Part shown: piece after piece, positions 31,030 to 46,445 of the stretch
Position numbering within the stretch: the stretch's first letter is position 1
Layout of the letters: the number at the start of each line of letters is the position of its first letter
DNA from: Prorocentrum cordatum
Lineage: Eukaryota > Sar > Dinophyceae > Prorocentrales > Prorocentraceae
Assembly: GCA_963575745.1 (NCBI GenBank)
Contig: CAUYUJ010014191.1
Location: 131,385 to 195,384 of the forward strand
Direction of reading: 5' to 3'
DNA length: 64,000 bases
Program-made: the position numbers and the translations under genes
Notes under the pieces: generated by a model
What the model saw: the letters and a program-made list of their open reading frames with translations, nothing else
Told to the model about the DNA's origin: nothing
Databases searched by the model: none

Positions 31030-32480
31030 GGGGGTATCTGAGGAGCCTCTGGGGGCACTCTTAGGGCCTCCTTGGAGCTTCCTGGGATCTTTGAGGAGGT
31101 ATAGGTATCTTGGGGGCCTCATTGAGCCCCTTGGGGGTCTTTGGGGGCTTCTTGGGGGCCTCTTTGGCCGTCGTAGGGTATTCCTGGGCCGACTTGGGGC
31201 CCTCTTGGGGTGCTCCAGGGCCATCTTGGAGGCCATCTTGGGCGTCTTCGAGGCCTCTTGGGCCGTGTTGGGGCCATCTTTGGGCCGTCTTCGGGGCCTC
31301 TTGGGTCGTCCTGGGTCCTTCTTGGAAGGCCTTTTGGGCGATCTTGGGGCGACCTTTGTGGGCTCTTGGACCGTCTCGGGCCGTCGGGAGATCGAAGAGA
31401 GCAAATACCAAAATCCGGAAACAACCCTAGGACAATCAATGATTTTGGCCTCTTCTGGCCTTCCTGGAGGACCTCTTTGGGGCCTCTTGGGCCGTCTTGG
31501 AGACCTCTTGAGAGCCTCTTCGGACGTCTTGGGCCGTCTTGGAGCCATCTCGGGCCGTCTTGGTGGCCTCCTGGCCCGTCTGACGCCGTCGGAAGCCGTC
31601 TTGGGGGCCTCCCTGGGCCGACCTGGGGTCCCCTTGGGCTGCTCCGGGGCCGGTCTTGGAGGCCATCTTGGGCGTCTTGGATGCCTCTCGGGCCGTCTTG
31701 GGGCCCTCTTGGGGCCTCCTGGGCCGTCCTGGGGCAATATTGGAAGGCCTCGTGGGCGATCTTGGGGCGATCTTTGGAGCCCTTGGGCCGTCTCGGGCCG
31801 TTGGAAGATCGAAAAGAAGCAAATGCCAACATGCTTCAAAAACCGTGGGAACATGCATGAATTTGGCACCTCCGGGCCTTCCTGGAGGCCCTCTTGGGGG
31901 GCCTCTGGGGCCGTCTTGGAGACCACTTGAGAGCCTCTTGGCCGTTTTGGGCCATCTTGGAGCCATTTTGGGCAGCCTTGATGGCCTCCTTGGCCAGTCG
32001 GAAGCCATCTTCGGGGCCTGTCTGGGCCGACTTGGGGCCCTCTTTGGGGTGCTCCAGGGTTGTCTTGGAAGCCATCTTGGGCGTCTTGGAGGCCTCGTGG
32101 GTCGTCTTGGGGCCCTCTTGGGGCCGTCTTGGGGGCTTCTTCGGCCGTTCTGGGGCCCTCTTGGAGGCCGCTTGGGCGATCTTGGGGCGACCTTTGGGGG
32201 CCCGTGGGCCGCCGGAAGGCAGAACAAAACAAATGCCAAACTCCTTCAAACAATTCTAAGCACATCAGTGATTTGGGCCTCGTTGGGCCTTCCTGGAGGC
32301 CCTCTTGGAGGCTTCTTGGGCCGTCTTGAAAACCCCTTGGGGGCCTCTTGGGCTGTCTTGGAGCCATCTTGGGCCGTCTTGGTGGCCTCCTGGCCCGTCG
32401 GAAGCCGTCTAGAGGGCCTCTCTGGGCCGACCTGGGGCCCTCTTGGCGTGTTCGAGGGCCATATTGGAGGCCTACCTGAT
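31030..32480 (+). repeat. CTTGGGGCC higher-order repeat, 411-418-bp unit, ~3.5 copies
   Basis: Copies start at TTCCTGGAGG 31,461, 31,879 and 32,290 (spacing 418 and 411), with an earlier copy from about 31,035 and a partial last one. Each has a series of GTCTTGGGGCC-type words. Full copies end with a less repetitive stretch of the form GAAGATCGAAAAGAAGCAAA, TGCCAAC (31,390; 31,803; diverged at 32,215). The minus strand gives a long Pro/Arg/Lys/Gln-rich frame that reflects the repeat. Confidence 0.85.
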
Positions 32481-33190
32481 GCACCCAATTACCGACAGTG
32501 GAAGCAGGACGCGTATGAAACGACGAGCATTGTTTCAGGTTGGCCACGTTGGGACGCCGCAACAACTCTTGAGTCCCTCGCGGACACTGGCGAGTTCGAG
32601 GTACGAGATATGAACAGAGCAACAGCACCCAGCAACACCTTCAGAAATCATGACCTTCGGATGAGAGTCATCGCGCGGGAGGAAGGTGCAACGGTTGGCT
32701 CGTCGAAGGACGATAGGTGTTTGTATTGATCCTAGATTGGTACAGGCAGGTAGAAGCATACGGATGCATCTCTGCCTTCGCCCACCTTGATTGGAGGACA
32801 ACGATCTCAGCAAGTTGATTGAGGATTTGGTGTGCGCCTTCTTGGGATGAAGGTCCCACTAGAGTCGTGCATCCTTGAATCCCTGTTCAGAACGTCGAAC
32901 ACCATCGCGACCTCGAGCATGCTTTGGGGGGGAGGGGGCGCGTTACAGATGGGAAGAAGCGACTCATATAAAAGCAACGAGTGGTTTTGCGACGAGCGCA
33001 CCAAACGCCTTGAGGGACAGCGCCAAAAGGCAGCACGCAGGGAAATTGTGTTCTCCGATACGGGCCGCCCAACCACGGCTGCAAACAAGGGGGCGCGCGG
33101 CGACTGGGCCCAGTAGGAAGGCGCGCGCAATTCGGAGGACTGCTTGCGGCATCGCCCAGGGCACGTAGAGGAAGAATTACAAGGCTGACT
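32481..33190. other. No gene recognised
   Basis: About 700 bases without long repeats. Frames such as 32,480-32,727 (plus) have mixed composition, but no family is recognised. CTGACTAAT at 33,185-33,193 followed by GAGCTCGCAG at 33,203-33,212 looks like a branch point and acceptor for the next open stretch. Confidence 0.4.
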
Positions 33191-33212
33191 AATAAGTTGG
33201 GAGCTCGCAGGT

Positions 33213-33400
33213 CACGCGGCGACCTTGCCTTCGCAGTCAAGTGCTCCAATCCGCGGAACGAAGGGAAGTGCGGGCCGATGTGTCGGCGTAGCAAGGGCGG
33301 GCGTTGCATGCGCGGGGGTAAGTGCGCCTTTTGCGCGCCCATGCAGAGGTGGAGACCAGGCCGCGCCAAAAAAGCGGACAGGGCCCCCCCAGAAGGTTCG
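33213..33400 (+). CDS. Possible exon with CCCH-like cysteine cluster
   Basis: The frame with ATG at 33,197 reads VKCSNPRNEGKCGPMCRRSK then GGRCMRGGKCAFCAPMQRWR. The pattern G-x-C-x3-C then C-x2-G-x2-C-x2-C resembles a cysteine-rich CCCH-type element that I know from many dinoflagellate proteins (GTCxPC ... GCxxGxxCxFCH); the final His is Ala here. A plausible branch point and AG acceptor precede it. Downstream the frame becomes low-complexity Pro/Gly/Arg, so the exon end is unknown. It could equally be a degenerate copy. Low to moderate confidence. Confidence 0.35.
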
Positions 33401-33849
33401 CCCTCGAGAGGCCTTCCTGGCTCTGGCGACGAAACTCCAAGCGGCGCGCCTCAGCCCCCAGGCGGGGGGGCAAGGCGCCCTGCAAGCCCGAGACGCGGCG
33501 CGCCGAGCGGCGCTTCACCGCGAGGGTCAAGCATCGCCACCGAAACCGGCTCGCGGTCGCGAGCTGTCGGCTTCTACGATTCAGGGCGAGGGCGCTCGAG
33601 TTGGCCCGCGGCAGCGCGTGTTCCTTGGTGGCCAAGGCCACCGCCGGCCCCCCGGCGCCGCCGCCCTGCCCGAGGGGGCCCAGGGGCGCGGAATGCGCGG
33701 GGGGGGGGGGGGGCAGGCGCCCGCGCCAGGCGCATTTCGAGGTTGCTTGTTCTTGCGATGGGGGGGCACCTGGCGCGGGGCATCGAGCCAGGTCGCCCCC
33801 GCGCGCGCCGGCGCGCAGCTGCTGTCGCGCGCGACCTTGCTGGGGGCCG

Positions 33850-34397
33850 CGCGCGATGCTCATGGGATGGACAAGGGCATCAAGTTTGCCGCGCGCACTT
33901 TGTCAATCAGCGTCTGCTGCGAAGTCTGCTTCGGCCGCCCCCCGAGATTCGCCCGCGGGCGCATCGAGGACATGCGCGGCCAATTCCACGGGGGCGCCCG
34001 GGTCAGCTCCGTCGATAAGCGCGAGAACGCGCAGGCACATGAAAAGGAATGGCGCCAATATTGCCGCGAGAAGGGGGCCTGCGCGAGGGCGATGCCGACC
34101 GAGGGGCCGAAGACGCACATCAAGGTGCACTGGCAGTGGCAGTGGCTCCAGGAAGAGCACCCCGCCGACTTCCGCGCGCGGGCTGCCTCCTTCACGCGCA
34201 AGGAGGTCTGGGGTGCCCACTGGGCGCCAGGAGTATATGGCGCGGGCGGAGGGCGAGTGCGATTTCGCAGACCCCCAGATCGACGTCGACGAGGCACTGG
34301 CGATTAACGACGAGATCCCGACAGCAGTGCTCTCCTTCGCGGACACAATCCCCAAGAACAATCTGGGCGCGATGATCTTGGAGGCCACGAGAATGGC

Positions 34398-34425
<28 letters not shown>
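33850..34425 (+). CDS. Possible coding remnant upstream of the (CT)n array
   Basis: Two adjoining frames have protein-like composition. The first (33,863-34,235) reads MDKGIKFAARTLSISVCCEV, IEDMRGQFHGGARVSSVDKR, EWRQYCREKGACARAMPTEG and HIKVHWQWQWLQEEHPADFR. The second takes over near 34,225 with EYMARAEGECDFADPQIDVD, EALAINDEIPTAVLSFADTI and GAMILEATRMACRG, then runs into (CT)n. The change of frame implies an indel or a short intron. I do not recognise the protein. The array begins ten codons after the last good residues. Confidence 0.35.
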
Positions 34426-40244
<5,819 letters not shown>

Positions 40245-40651
40245 CGGCTCCAGCCCTGGGGCCGTGTGTTACCCTCCAGTCACCTCTCAAGGGTGACGGC
40301 CGTCAGCACACAGGGTGCCGTACTGCGCCAGCCCACCACTTGGCCAGGCGCACTGATGACCTCGTCCCTGCCACGAGGCCCGAGGCCGCTGACACTGAGC
40401 AGCCGCCCCTCACCGACCGCGAAACCGAGCTGTCCCAGGCTATGGCCGCTCTTCAGCAGAGGTGTGCTGCTCTCGCCGCGGACCTCGCCGCTGCTCAAGC
40501 CCGTCAAGGCCCTCTGCTCCAGCGCCTCCACAGCGCCGGGCGTGCCTTCGCCGAGCTGCTTACGCCCTCGCCCGATGGTGCTGCGCCGTCACTCACCATC
40601 CAAGCTATGCTGTCATCGCTCCGCGGCGCTCCACCTGGTGCCCCGCGCTAA

Positions 40652-41016
40652 TTTCCTCCTTTCTGCCTGCCCGTGTGTACGCGTGGCTCCGCGTCCACGG
40701 TGTCAGGGCGTGGGGGCGGGGGGTGCCCCGTCCCTACGCGCCGCTTTGCGGCCAAGCGCCCAACTGGCGGTCTGCCAAGCCGCCTAGCCACGTGTCAGCA
40801 CGTCGCCTTCCTTGTTGGGGCCTCTTTCTTTACGCGGTCTGACAGGTGAGATCTTCACCGTCTGTCCGCCGTCTGTAGCGTCTGTCGCACTGCGCCGGGG
40901 GAGGGGGTTTTTGTTGCCCGCCCTCGTATCTAAAGGCTGCACCGCCGCAAATAGTGTTTAGCGAGTTGTCGCACCGCAGTGCGCCTCGCGGACGGACCCT
41001 GGTCCGCCTACTTGTC

Positions 41017-41017
<1 letters not shown>
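40652..41017 (+). other. LINE-2 3' UTR
   Basis: About 365 bases after the last coding frame, ending GACGGACCCTGGTCCGCCTA then CTTGTCCG at the (CT)n border. GGACCCTGGTCC is a short palindrome near the end. No poly(A). Confidence 0.55.
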
Positions 41018-41067
<50 letters not shown>

Positions 41068-41104
41068 TCTCTCTCTTCTCTCTCTATATCTCTCTCTCTT
41101 TATT

Positions 41105-41144
<40 letters not shown>

Positions 41145-41273
41145 CTCTCTACTCATATATACTCTCTCTCTTTCTCTCTCTCTCTCTCTTCCTCTCTCTC
41201 CTCTCTCTCTCTCCTCTGTTTTTTTTTTTCTCTCTCTCTCTCTCTAATTTTTTTTTTTTCTCATCTCTCCCCA

Positions 41274-41344
<71 letters not shown>

Positions 41345-41489
41345 CTCTCTCCTCTCGCTCTCGCTCTCTCTCTCTCTCTTCCCTTCTCTTTCATCTCTCT
41401 TTCTCTCTCTTTCTCTCTCTGCTCTCTCTTTTCTTTCATTTCTCTTTTTTTTTTTTCTCCCTCTCTCTCTGCTCTCTCTCTTTTTCTCT

Positions 41490-41522
<33 letters not shown>

Positions 41523-41540
41523 TTTCTCTCTCTCTCTCCT

Positions 41541-41620
<80 letters not shown>
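41018..41620 (+). repeat. (CT)n array with T-run interruptions
   Basis: About 600 bases of CT, broken by runs of T and by CATCTC or GCTCTC words between 41,090 and 41,470. It is the right border of LINE-2. On the minus strand it is the (AG)n into which the LINE-3 region runs. Confidence 0.97.
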
Positions 41621-41621
<1 letters not shown>

Positions 41622-42120
41622 GGTGCCCCATGGGCCCTCGGGTCCGAGGGGGGCCCCGGGGCGGCGGGCCGCGAGCGGGCGACGCGCCGCGGGCCGCGCC
41701 GCGCGCGCCCGCGCCCACGCCCGCCGCCGCGGCGGGCCGGGCGCCCGCGGCCGCCTAGCGCCGCTGCTGCTCCCCACCTGCTTCCGCCGCTCCTCCTCGG
41801 CGCTCCTCCTCGGCGTTCCTCCTCCTCGGCTTCGCCTCTCCTCCTCGGCGCGCCTCCTCGGCGCCCCTTCCCCTCCTCGTGCTTGTGTTGTCCTCGTGCT
41901 GTCCTCGCGCTGTCCTCGTGCTGTCCTCGTGCTGTCCTCGCGCCTGTGCTGTCCTCGTGCTGTCCTAGTGCTGTCCTCGTGAGTCCTCGCGCGGCAGCGC
42001 TGTTCTCGCGCTGGTGCCGTCGTCGCGCTAGGCCGCCGGTTCCAGGCCCAGGGGTGCGAGCCACCAGACCCCTGCGTTAGGCGCGCTGGCTGGCCCGACG
42101 ACCATCTCAGGCAGCGCTGA
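41620..42120 (-). other. LINE-3 downstream region with CTGTCCTCGTG minisatellite
   Basis: GC-rich sequence between (CT)n and the endonuclease part of LINE-3. 41,770-41,870 repeats TCCTCGGCG. 41,885-41,985 has about nine units of CTGTCCTCGTG (11 bp). No coding motif. Confidence 0.6.
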
Positions 42121-42149
42121 TGAGCGTGCGCGCCACTTCCCGGACCACG

Positions 42150-42515
42150 CAGGTGGCGATGGACCGGTGGAGAGTGCTGAGAGTCTCCAGTCGCCCAGGG
42201 CCCAGGCACTTGCTGCGCGAGCCATTTCCGGGTGGACTCGCCCATGGCTCCCGACACTTCGAAGCCGAGGGGTTGGAAACCAGCGACTCCGTTGTATTTG
42301 CGGCGCTTGGCCTGTTCGGCCAGTCTCGCAGCGGTGCCTTGGGTGTGGGCCCCGCCGGCCTGCAGGCTCTGCTGCGAGGCGGGATGCTCGATCGTTAAGT
42401 CCAGATAAGCCCACTGGCCGTCACTGTCGGTGCATCTGAGGTCCGCGCGGAGACCCGAATTGCCCGGCCCGGTGGGCGGGCGAATCCATGGCTCGACTGC
42501 GATGTCGCAAATGCC
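42150..42515 (-). pseudogene. LINE-3 restriction-like endonuclease, in a shifted frame
   Basis: Moving one base at about 42,505-42,520 gives an uninterrupted continuation on minus: ICDIAVEPWIRPPTG, LRADLRCTDSDGQWA, YLDLTIEHPASQQSL, LAEQAKRRKYNGVAGFQPLG, FEVSGAMGESTRKWLAQ. RADL and YLDLTIEHP followed by a K..KY segment fit the PD-(D/E)xK endonuclease at the C terminus of R2-like elements, which nicks the target. The frame change separates it from the RT. Confidence 0.68.
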
Positions 42516-45500
42516 GCTTCACGTAGGGCTCGCGCGATGGTGTCGCGCAGGTTGTTGTGCCTCTTAACCATGAAGCCGCCATCGGAGCAGCAAAGCGCGT
42601 GGCGTCCGTTAGTGTCGACGGTGCCGGTGCAGAGGGTTCCGTCCTCCTTTCTGAAGGGGCAGGGGCCGTCAGCTGCGCGTACGAGACCTCCGAGTCTGTG
42701 TCTCACGGCCATCCTGAAGTGGGCGTCAGCGAGGTGGTGGTCGGGCCGCGTGGGCGGCCCGAGCCTCGCGCCTGCCCCCTTGCCTGTCGTGCTAAGAGCC
42801 CAGGCCCGTTGATGCGGTTCCGTCTGGGTGCGTCGCAGCCACTGCGTCCACTCTGCGTGCCGCCTGTGCCTGGTAAAGCGCCGCTGGGTGGTGTCGGGCG
42901 GCTCCGTGTCGGGCGCCTGCTGTGCTGCCTCTTCCTGAGTCAGCGCGTTGACAGTGCTCTGGAGGCGGTGGAGCGCCGGTCTCAAGCCCGGGCAGTAGTG
43001 GAGAAGGTCATCTCTGTCGCGGAGGCCCAGTCGCTGGAGCACTGGCTTCTCGCAGAGCGCCCGCGAGGCCGCTTGGGCATCCAGGCGCGCTGCGCTCACG
43101 CTCTGGAATCCCAAGCCGCCCACAGCGACAGGGTGCCAGTATTTCTCCTTCTGCTCCGCTGTTAGGTCGTGCGTTTGTACTAGCTCCTCCAGTGTGCTGA
43201 GTAGGTCGGCGTCGAGCTGTGTCGCCGTTTGGGCGGGACACCCGGTGGTGCGCATGTGCCAAGTCATGTCTCCTGCAGTGAGGGTTCGTAGAAGTACCAA
43301 AGACGTCTGAACGTCTAGGCCGGCTTTGTGAAGGTCCATGAGTCTGGCCATGGCAGTCGTCCTCCTGGTTCGTTGGCGTTGTAGTCGCGGCGAGGCGGGT
43401 GAGTGCAGGCTGCCCTCCTCGGCGTGCTGGTCGGCGGTTACCGGCGTCGGTGCCAGGCCAGAGTAGTCGTCGGCGTGTTGTCGTAAGATCGTGGGCTGCT
43501 CTAGTCGCGGCACGGGTAGGCCCGCTGGTATCGCGGCAGGATTCCTCACCCACACCTCACATGTGTCGACGCGTGTTTGGAGGCCGGCTTGGCTGAGTGC
43601 GTTGGTGTATGCTGCGTATATGGTGGGCAGGTCTTCAGGCTTCGCAAGGATGGTGAGGTCGTCGATGTAGCCGAAGAGCTCGTGCTGTATACCTGCTGCG
43701 TCGAGTTGGTGTTTGGCCCTCTCGAGGGCTCGGTCGAGTCCGAGGCAGAAGAGCGTGGTGGCCATGCCGCGCCCCTGGAAGATCCCCGTCGTTTGGTTCC
43801 AAATGTGTCTTCTGCCCCCGGTGTCGTGGTAGACTACCTGCCCGGCGTCCGGCAGGAAGCCTCTTGCCCATCGGCGGAGTTTTGGGCAGTGAGTATCGAT
43901 ACCTTCGTTGATGTACACCCTGCTCAGGTTCTGGAAGGCGTCTGCAGCGCCCAGAGAGAGCACGGCGTAGTCCGGGCGGACGTGGAGGGCAGTGGACACG
44001 TGCTTGTGGACCAGTTCCGCCCCAGCCGTGTGCTTGTACCCGTACTGCTTGCCGCGAAGCCCCTCAGCGACCTCGTCCGCCGCAATTTTGTTGACCGCCT
44101 TGGACGCGAGACGGCGGAGCGGGCTGGCGAGGTTGATGGGGCGGATTCGGGTGGGGCTCTTGGTGAGCGGGAGGAGGCGGGCGGCCGTCGCCAGTTCCTG
44201 CACTTCCTGCGGGAGGGTGCCGCGGGCTAGTGCTGCGGCCACTGTGGCCAGGGCACGCAGAGCGGACAGGTCAGTTTGGACGAGTTGGAAGTGCTCGTAC
44301 CGCCACCCGTCGGGCCCAGCTGCGCTTCGTTTTGGTGCGGCCCGCAAGGCTTTGGCGAAGTGTAGCTCGAGCTGTTGCTGCTCGTCGTCCTGTTCGTCGC
44401 AGGCTGCTGGTGGCTGTGGTTGATGGTGTGGGAAGAGCTGCGGTGCGGCTTGCAGGGTCAGCTGGTCTCCGGCAATTTCGAGTGCTTCGCGGAGGACTCT
44501 CGTAGCTTTGCCCACGGCGCCTGCCTCCGCGAGTTTGCGCGCCGTCATAACGTCGTGCTCTGCGGTAGTCTTCCGCCTGGCGCGCAAAGGAGGTGGGGCG
44601 GAATCAAGGACGGCGCCCCGAAGCTGCGCTTCGCGGCGCTCCCTGATCTCCGTGGCCCGGCGGAACAGCGCAGTGGTGAGCTGAGCGTTGCCTCTCTTGC
44701 CGCCTCGGAGGTTGGCGTGCCCGAGCAGCAGCTTAGGGAGCATGAACCAACGCTTGGCCGCCTTGGTGATGGACTCCGGGGTGCCGTGGTGGATCTCGCG
44801 GGCGAAAGCCTTCGTGTGCTTCGTTATGATGGCGCCCACCACCCCGCGAGCGTGCGGCGGTATATGGGCGGCCGTGGGCACTGGTTGTTGGACCATTTCT
44901 GGCGTGATGGCGTCCGCCCATTCGGCGTTGGCGTCGCTGCTGGCGCGCCTGGCCGCGTCGAGTTGGAGTTGCGCGTCGGCTGGCGCACGCGGCGCCGGCG
45001 CGGTGACGACGGCAGCCCATTTGTGTTCAACTTCTCTTTTGAAAGCAAAAGGTAGGTCGTCGGCCAGTTCCAGGGCAGCGTTGCTGGTCTGGGCGCAGAC
45101 AAGAGCGCACTCCAAGCAGGCGACGGGGCTCTGCGGCGCAATGCTTGTGCGACAGCGGATCGCCTGCGGCGGTATAATGGAAGTACGCATCGCGCACGTA
45201 GCTGCTCTGCCCGTCCGGGGGAGCGTGGCGCACCACGTCGCGGCGTCCTCTCGTGGCCGTCGTCGCGACCGTTGCCCGGCAGCGTCGTCTGGTAGGGCGC
45301 CATGCCCAGCGGCAGCAGCAGTGCCAGAGCGGGAGGATTCGCCAGTTCGTTGCGCCCGTATCCGCCCGTGTCTTGCCTCGAGGAGCCCGTCGTCGGTCGG
45401 CGCATTCGTGTCCATATCGTCCGCTGTGGCGGCCGCGGCCGCGCCAGGGCCTTCCCCGGGGTACCCCGGCGTGCAGTCGAAGCCCAGCTCGCCCCACGTC

Positions 45501-46093
45501 GCGGCCATTGCAGCTGGCGCCATCCCGTAAGCTTGGTTCCTCCTGGCCAGGTTTTCGAGCTGCGTCCAGCCGTGGTGACGAGGGGCCCGAGGCGTCGGGG
45601 CACTCAATGTAGCCGTGGCCGACGTCATCGTGTAGCTGGGGGCACCGACAGCAGCTCCCGTAAGCGCAGCGGCCAGCAGGCAACTAACGAGCAGCACGAT
45701 CGCGAGAGCGTACTTCTTGCCATACTTCTGCACGAGCCCGCACGCCTTGGAGGGCCTGGCCATGAGGCGCCGCCCGAGGGAGTCTCTCTCGCTGTCGTCC
45801 GCGGCCGCCAGCGCGGCGCCCCCCCCGCCCGCCGTCGCGGCGCCGTCGTCGTAGTCGCCGGCTGCGGCGTCGCCCGCCGCCGCGGCGGCGCGGGGCCCCG
45901 CGGCGGCGCCGCCCGTGGCCACTTCGCCCCCGAGTCCCTCCTCGCCCAGGATCGCGGCGGAAACGTCCTTATCGTCTCCTCGGCGGTCAGCTCGGAGACC
46001 AACTCGTCGCCCCTGCCCCTCTGCGCCCTCGTCTCCTTCGCCTTCGCCGCCGAAGCCGCCGCCCCTGACTTCTGCTTGGGAGAGACTTGCCAT
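42395..46093 (-). CDS. LINE-3 polyprotein: N-terminal extension, RT, CCHC; motif A damaged
   Basis: Start taken at the ATG at 46,093 (MASLSQAEVRGGG), which avoids the assembly gap; 1,232 residues. Residues 1-110 are Gly/Ala/Glu-rich; about 125-150 is a hydrophobic segment (YALAIVLLVSCLLAAALTGA) preceded by basic residues, unusual for a LINE. RT: AAPKRSAAGPDGWRYEHFQ, then RPINLASPLRRLASKAVNK, motif A YAVLSLGAADAFQNLSR with Gly 715 (43,949-43,951) where Asp is expected, TTGIFQGRGMATTLF (motif B) and FGYIDDLTIL (Asp 811 and 812). Near 1145-1175 the knuckle CPFRKEDGTLC ... HALCCSDGG and RHNNLRDTIARALREA. The frame then ends out of phase at 42,395 (TASGLIWT). RT activity is doubtful because the motif A aspartate binds a catalytic metal. 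Confidence 0.75.
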   Translation of the reverse strand: MASLSQAEVRGGGFGGEGEGDEGAEGQGRRVGLRADRRGDDKDVSAAILGEEGLGGEVATGGAAAGPRAAAAAGDAAAGDYDDGAATAGGGGAALAAADDSERDSLGRRLMARPSKACGLVQKYGKKYALAIVLLVSCLLAAALTGAAVGAPSYTMTSATATLSAPTPRAPRHHGWTQLENLARRNQAYGMAPAAMAATWGELGFDCTPGYPGEGPGAAAAATADDMDTNAPTDDGLLEARHGRIRAQRTGESSRSGTAAAAGHGALPDDAAGQRSRRRPREDAATWCATLPRTGRAATCAMRTSIIPPQAIRCRTSIAPQSPVACLECALVCAQTSNAALELADDLPFAFKREVEHKWAAVVTAPAPRAPADAQLQLDAARRASSDANAEWADAITPEMVQQPVPTAAHIPPHARGVVGAIITKHTKAFAREIHHGTPESITKAAKRWFMLPKLLLGHANLRGGKRGNAQLTTALFRRATEIRERREAQLRGAVLDSAPPPLRARRKTTAEHDVMTARKLAEAGAVGKATRVLREALEIAGDQLTLQAAPQLFPHHQPQPPAACDEQDDEQQQLELHFAKALRAAPKRSAAGPDGWRYEHFQLVQTDLSALRALATVAAALARGTLPQEVQELATAARLLPLTKSPTRIRPINLASPLRRLASKAVNKIAADEVAEGLRGKQYGYKHTAGAELVHKHVSTALHVRPDYAVLSLGAADAFQNLSRVYINEGIDTHCPKLRRWARGFLPDAGQVVYHDTGGRRHIWNQTTGIFQGRGMATTLFCLGLDRALERAKHQLDAAGIQHELFGYIDDLTILAKPEDLPTIYAAYTNALSQAGLQTRVDTCEVWVRNPAAIPAGLPVPRLEQPTILRQHADDYSGLAPTPVTADQHAEEGSLHSPASPRLQRQRTRRTTAMARLMDLHKAGLDVQTSLVLLRTLTAGDMTWHMRTTGCPAQTATQLDADLLSTLEELVQTHDLTAEQKEKYWHPVAVGGLGFQSVSAARLDAQAASRALCEKPVLQRLGLRDRDDLLHYCPGLRPALHRLQSTVNALTQEEAAQQAPDTEPPDTTQRRFTRHRRHAEWTQWLRRTQTEPHQRAWALSTTGKGAGARLGPPTRPDHHLADAHFRMAVRHRLGGLVRAADGPCPFRKEDGTLCTGTVDTNGRHALCCSDGGFMVKRHNNLRDTIARALREAAFATSQSSHGFARPPGRAIRVSARTSDAPTVTASGLIWT

Positions 46094-46156
46094 TCTCGTT
46101 GTCCTTGCCGTTGCCCTTGCCCCCGCTGCCCTCGCCTTTGCCCTTGCCCCTCGCGC

Positions 46157-46256
46157 NNNNNNNNNNNNNNNNNNNNNNNNNNNNNNNNNNNNNNNNNNNN
46201 NNNNNNNNNNNNNNNNNNNNNNNNNNNNNNNNNNNNNNNNNNNNNNNNNNNNNNNN
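46157..46256. other. Assembly gap (100 N)
   Basis: Exactly 100 N, the usual placeholder for a gap of unknown size. It sits at the edge of (GA)n, so the missing sequence is probably more dinucleotide repeat. Frames drawn across it are not meaningful. Confidence 0.99.
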
Positions 46257-46291
<35 letters not shown>

Positions 46292-46386
46292 GAGAGAGAG
46301 AGAGAGAGATAACAAAAAGAGAGAGACAGAGAGAGAAAGAGAGAGAGAGAGAGAAGAACAAAAAAGAGAGAAAGAAAGAGAGGAAC

Positions 46387-46437
<51 letters not shown>
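46257..46437 (+). repeat. (GA)n array beside the gap
   Basis: About 180 bases of GA with AACA or AAAG interruptions. It opposes the (CT)n at 41.0-41.6 kb in orientation. Confidence 0.96.
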
Positions 46438-46438
<1 letters not shown>

Positions 46439-46445
46439 CACAGTG

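Larger units (their letters stand above)
41620..46156 (-). mobile_element. LINE-3: RT with restriction-like endonuclease, minus strand
   Basis: A non-LTR element of a different lineage from LINE-1 and LINE-2. It has RT motifs, then a CCHC knuckle, then a PD-(D/E)xK-type endonuclease at the C terminus, the order seen in early-branching R2/CRE-like LINEs. On its own strand it is flanked by (CT)n (beyond the gap) and (AG)n. Exact ends were not found. It has at least one frameshift and a lost catalytic Asp. Confidence 0.72.

Noticed and set aside
30796-32628. 610-codon minus frame rich in Pro, Arg, Lys and Gln
   Set aside because: It is a translation of the CTTGGGGCC higher-order repeat and an adjoining GGA tract; the unit length explains its openness.
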